NCBI GenBank assembly: GCA_025594325.1
Contig: JANHCV010000004.1
Coordinates: forward strand, 1,550,001 to 1,614,000
Length of the DNA stretch: 64,000 nt
Origin: Blastocladiella emersonii ATCC 22665
Taxonomy: Eukaryota; Blastocladiomycota; Blastocladiomycetes; Blastocladiales; Blastocladiaceae
Direction: 5' to 3'
The translations under genes were made by a program, and so were the position numbers. Below are positions 62,480 to 64,000 of the stretch, piece after piece. Below the pieces are notes generated by a model. It worked only from the letters and a program-made list of their open reading frames with translations, ran no database searches and was not told where the DNA came from. Within the stretch, counting starts at the first letter, position 1; the number at the start of each line of letters is the position of its first letter.

Positions 62480-64000
62480 TTAGGCCTTGAGGGCGGGGAC
62501 GAGGACGCCGTAGGGCTTGGTCTTGCCCTCGATATCGCCCTTGACACACTCGACCATGATCTCGAAGTTGAGCGCGTCGGGGCGGGCGTGCGGGGCCGTG
62601 ACGCGGGCCCAGTTGCGGGCGGCCATGAGGTACTTCTGCTCGCACGGCTGGCCGGCGAGGTCCTCGAGGAAGATCGGGTGCATGTCCTCGCGCGTCTGCT
62701 CGTCGAAGACGATCTCGCCCGACGACGCGTGGAGCATGGCGATGACGGCGCCCGGCGGCGGCTTGTTGCCGATGGCCGACGACACGATCTGGTACATGAG
62801 GCGCGGGTCGCGCTCGGGGTCCGAGCGCACGTTCTCGTCGGCCGAGTACAGCTTGCCGGCGCCGCAGCAGTGCACGTCGCCCGAGAGGAACGAGACGCGC
62901 AGGTTCTTGCGGCGGAGGGCCACCTCCTGGAGGCGCTTGATGGCGGCGTTGCGCTCGTCCATGTGGTTGTCGGCGGTCCAGTGGTCGTTGAGGTCGTCGA
63001 GCAGCTCGGGCTCGCCGAGCGAGTTGAGCACGTTCGTGTACACGGCCGACTTCTGGAACATCTTGACGAGGGCCGAGCGGCCGCCGTCCGCGCCGCCGGC
63101 GCCGACGAGCGACGAGATCGAGTCGATGGCCGAGGTGACCGTGTTCATGACGGCGCCGGCCGCGGCCACACCGCCGCCGACCTCGAGGCGCGGGTACACG
63201 AGCGGGATGGTGGCGCCGAACACGAGGTGCAGCGTCGAGGGCGCGAGGTTGTCGACGGCCTGCCACACGAGGTCCCACGACTCCTTGGACACGATCTGGG
63301 TGAGCGAGCGCTCGGTGCGCACGTCCACGGCCATGAAGGCGAGGTAGGGCCCGTACTGGGTCACGGTCGAGTGGCCGTTGACGCCAATGAGGCCGTCCTT
63401 GCGGGCGAGCGAGAGGTTGGTGTGGTGCTGGAACAGGAGGTAGAAGCGCTGGGCGGCGACGAACATGTTCTGCATGACGGGCGAGAGGCGCAGGTAGTCG
63501 GGGTACGAGCCGTAGCCGTCGAAAATGTCGTGGTCGTCCCAGATGAAGTTGAAGGGGATCTGGGCGAGGGCCTCGCGGAAGCCGTCGAGCTGGAAGTGCT
63601 TGAGGTACTCGTCAAAGTAGAACTTGTGGACGGCCTTGTTCATCTCGGCCGTGTAGGGGGCGTTCTTCTTGTAGTCCTTGGACGGGTTCTCGATCCAGGG
63701 GCGCAGGGTCGCGTCGTCCCACACCTTGTCCATGTAGACCTGGTCGCCGCCGCCCATCATGGCGTGGTAGGGCTTGACGGCGTGGTCGCGCAGGATGTCG
63801 GTCCACAGGGGCTTGATGCCGTTGAGCGAGGCCTCCTCCTCGGCGAGCACGTCCGACGAGAAGCCGTTGCACGAAGTAAAGGCCCACTTGTAGGGCTCGT
63901 CGCGGCCGGGGATGTGGAACGTGTGTTCGCGGCCAAAGTTGATCGAGTAGTTGACGGCCTGGGCCGTCGGGCGCAGCGGCACGGCGAACCACACGCGCCA
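62480..64000 (-). CDS. PhoD-like metallophosphatase, 5' partial
   Basis: One open frame from the right window edge to TAA at 62482-62480, 506 codons visible; the start lies beyond 64000. Metal-binding motifs of PhoD-like enzymes are present: WAFTSCNGF, MMGGGDQVYMD, FIWDDHDIFDGYGSYPDYL and FLSGDVHCCGAG. SSAIGNKPPP and MHPIFLEDLAGQP are typical of the fungal PhoD-like family. An Ala/Gly-rich insertion (VGGGVAAAGAVMNTVTSAID, GAGGADGG) sits between the metal motifs. These enzymes cleave phosphate mono- or diesters, but the substrate of the fungal group is not well known. No intron is seen in the visible part. Confidence 0.92.
   Translation of the reverse strand, partial: WRVWFAVPLRPTAQAVNYSINFGREHTFHIPGRDEPYKWAFTSCNGFSSDVLAEEEASLNGIKPLWTDILRDHAVKPYHAMMGGGDQVYMDKVWDDATLRPWIENPSKDYKKNAPYTAEMNKAVHKFYFDEYLKHFQLDGFREALAQIPFNFIWDDHDIFDGYGSYPDYLRLSPVMQNMFVAAQRFYLLFQHHTNLSLARKDGLIGVNGHSTVTQYGPYLAFMAVDVRTERSLTQIVSKESWDLVWQAVDNLAPSTLHLVFGATIPLVYPRLEVGGGVAAAGAVMNTVTSAIDSISSLVGAGGADGGRSALVKMFQKSAVYTNVLNSLGEPELLDDLNDHWTADNHMDERNAAIKRLQEVALRRKNLRVSFLSGDVHCCGAGKLYSADENVRSDPERDPRLMYQIVSSAIGNKPPPGAVIAMLHASSGEIVFDEQTREDMHPIFLEDLAGQPCEQKYLMAARNWARVTAPHARPDALNFEIMVECVKGDIEGKTKPYGVLVPALKA

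Overview
The window is nuclear DNA of a GC-rich, intron-containing eukaryote, most likely a fungus. Fungal or opisthokont genes include a PHO85-type CDK, a UBE2G1/UBC7-type E2, an SF3B4-like splicing protein, a RIM2-type mitochondrial carrier, a Mep/Amt ammonium transporter, GFA1 and IRE1. A JMJD6-like oxygenase, a FHIT hydrolase and a coiled-coil protein resembling the basal-body/flagellar DUF4515 (BBOF1/CCDC166) family point to an early-diverging zoosporic lineage such as Blastocladiomycota. That placement is an inference from gene content and composition. Introns are short (mostly 53-115 nt), usually start GTACG and end GTAG. I used them to join exons that single ORFs miss.

Layout. 1-13 kb: 3' part of IRE1 (+), an unknown helical protein (-), PHO85-like CDK (+), a divergent G-alpha (-), an LRRC58-like LRR protein (+) and a small coiled-coil protein (+). 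13-22 kb: a very large fungal AIG1/septin-like GTPase whose G domain is split by about 1,180 residues of Gln/His-rich sequence (+), then a convergent pseudokinase-LRR fusion (-). 22-28 kb: tandem HVA1-type TUDOR genes, an unknown two-exon gene and two copies of a dispersed repeat. 28-34 kb: BUD32 (-) divergent from RPC9 (+), the DUF4515-like coiled coil (+) and an ammonium transporter (-). 34-40 kb: two LRR single-pass membrane proteins in tandem (-) whose LRRs are carried on 72-nt phase-2 exons, and FHIT (+). 40-53 kb: GFA1, SF3B4, UBE2G1 (-), RIM2 carrier (+), JMJD6-like (-), F-box-like/ankyrin protein (+) and a disordered protein (-). 55-59 kb: a 1,070-aa single-pass membrane protein (+). 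59-62.3 kb: no intact gene, coding-like debris between two minisatellite-like arrays. 62.5-64 kb: PhoD-like phosphatase (-), running off the right edge.

Most genes are unrelated housekeeping or signalling genes, with no operon-like organisation. Themes that recur are protein quality control (IRE1, UBE2G1), signalling (G-alpha, PHO85, the GTPase, the pseudokinase) and LRR proteins (four genes). The most unusual items are the split GTPase, the pseudokinase-LRR fusion, the exon-per-LRR membrane proteins and the G-alpha with a non-canonical C terminus.
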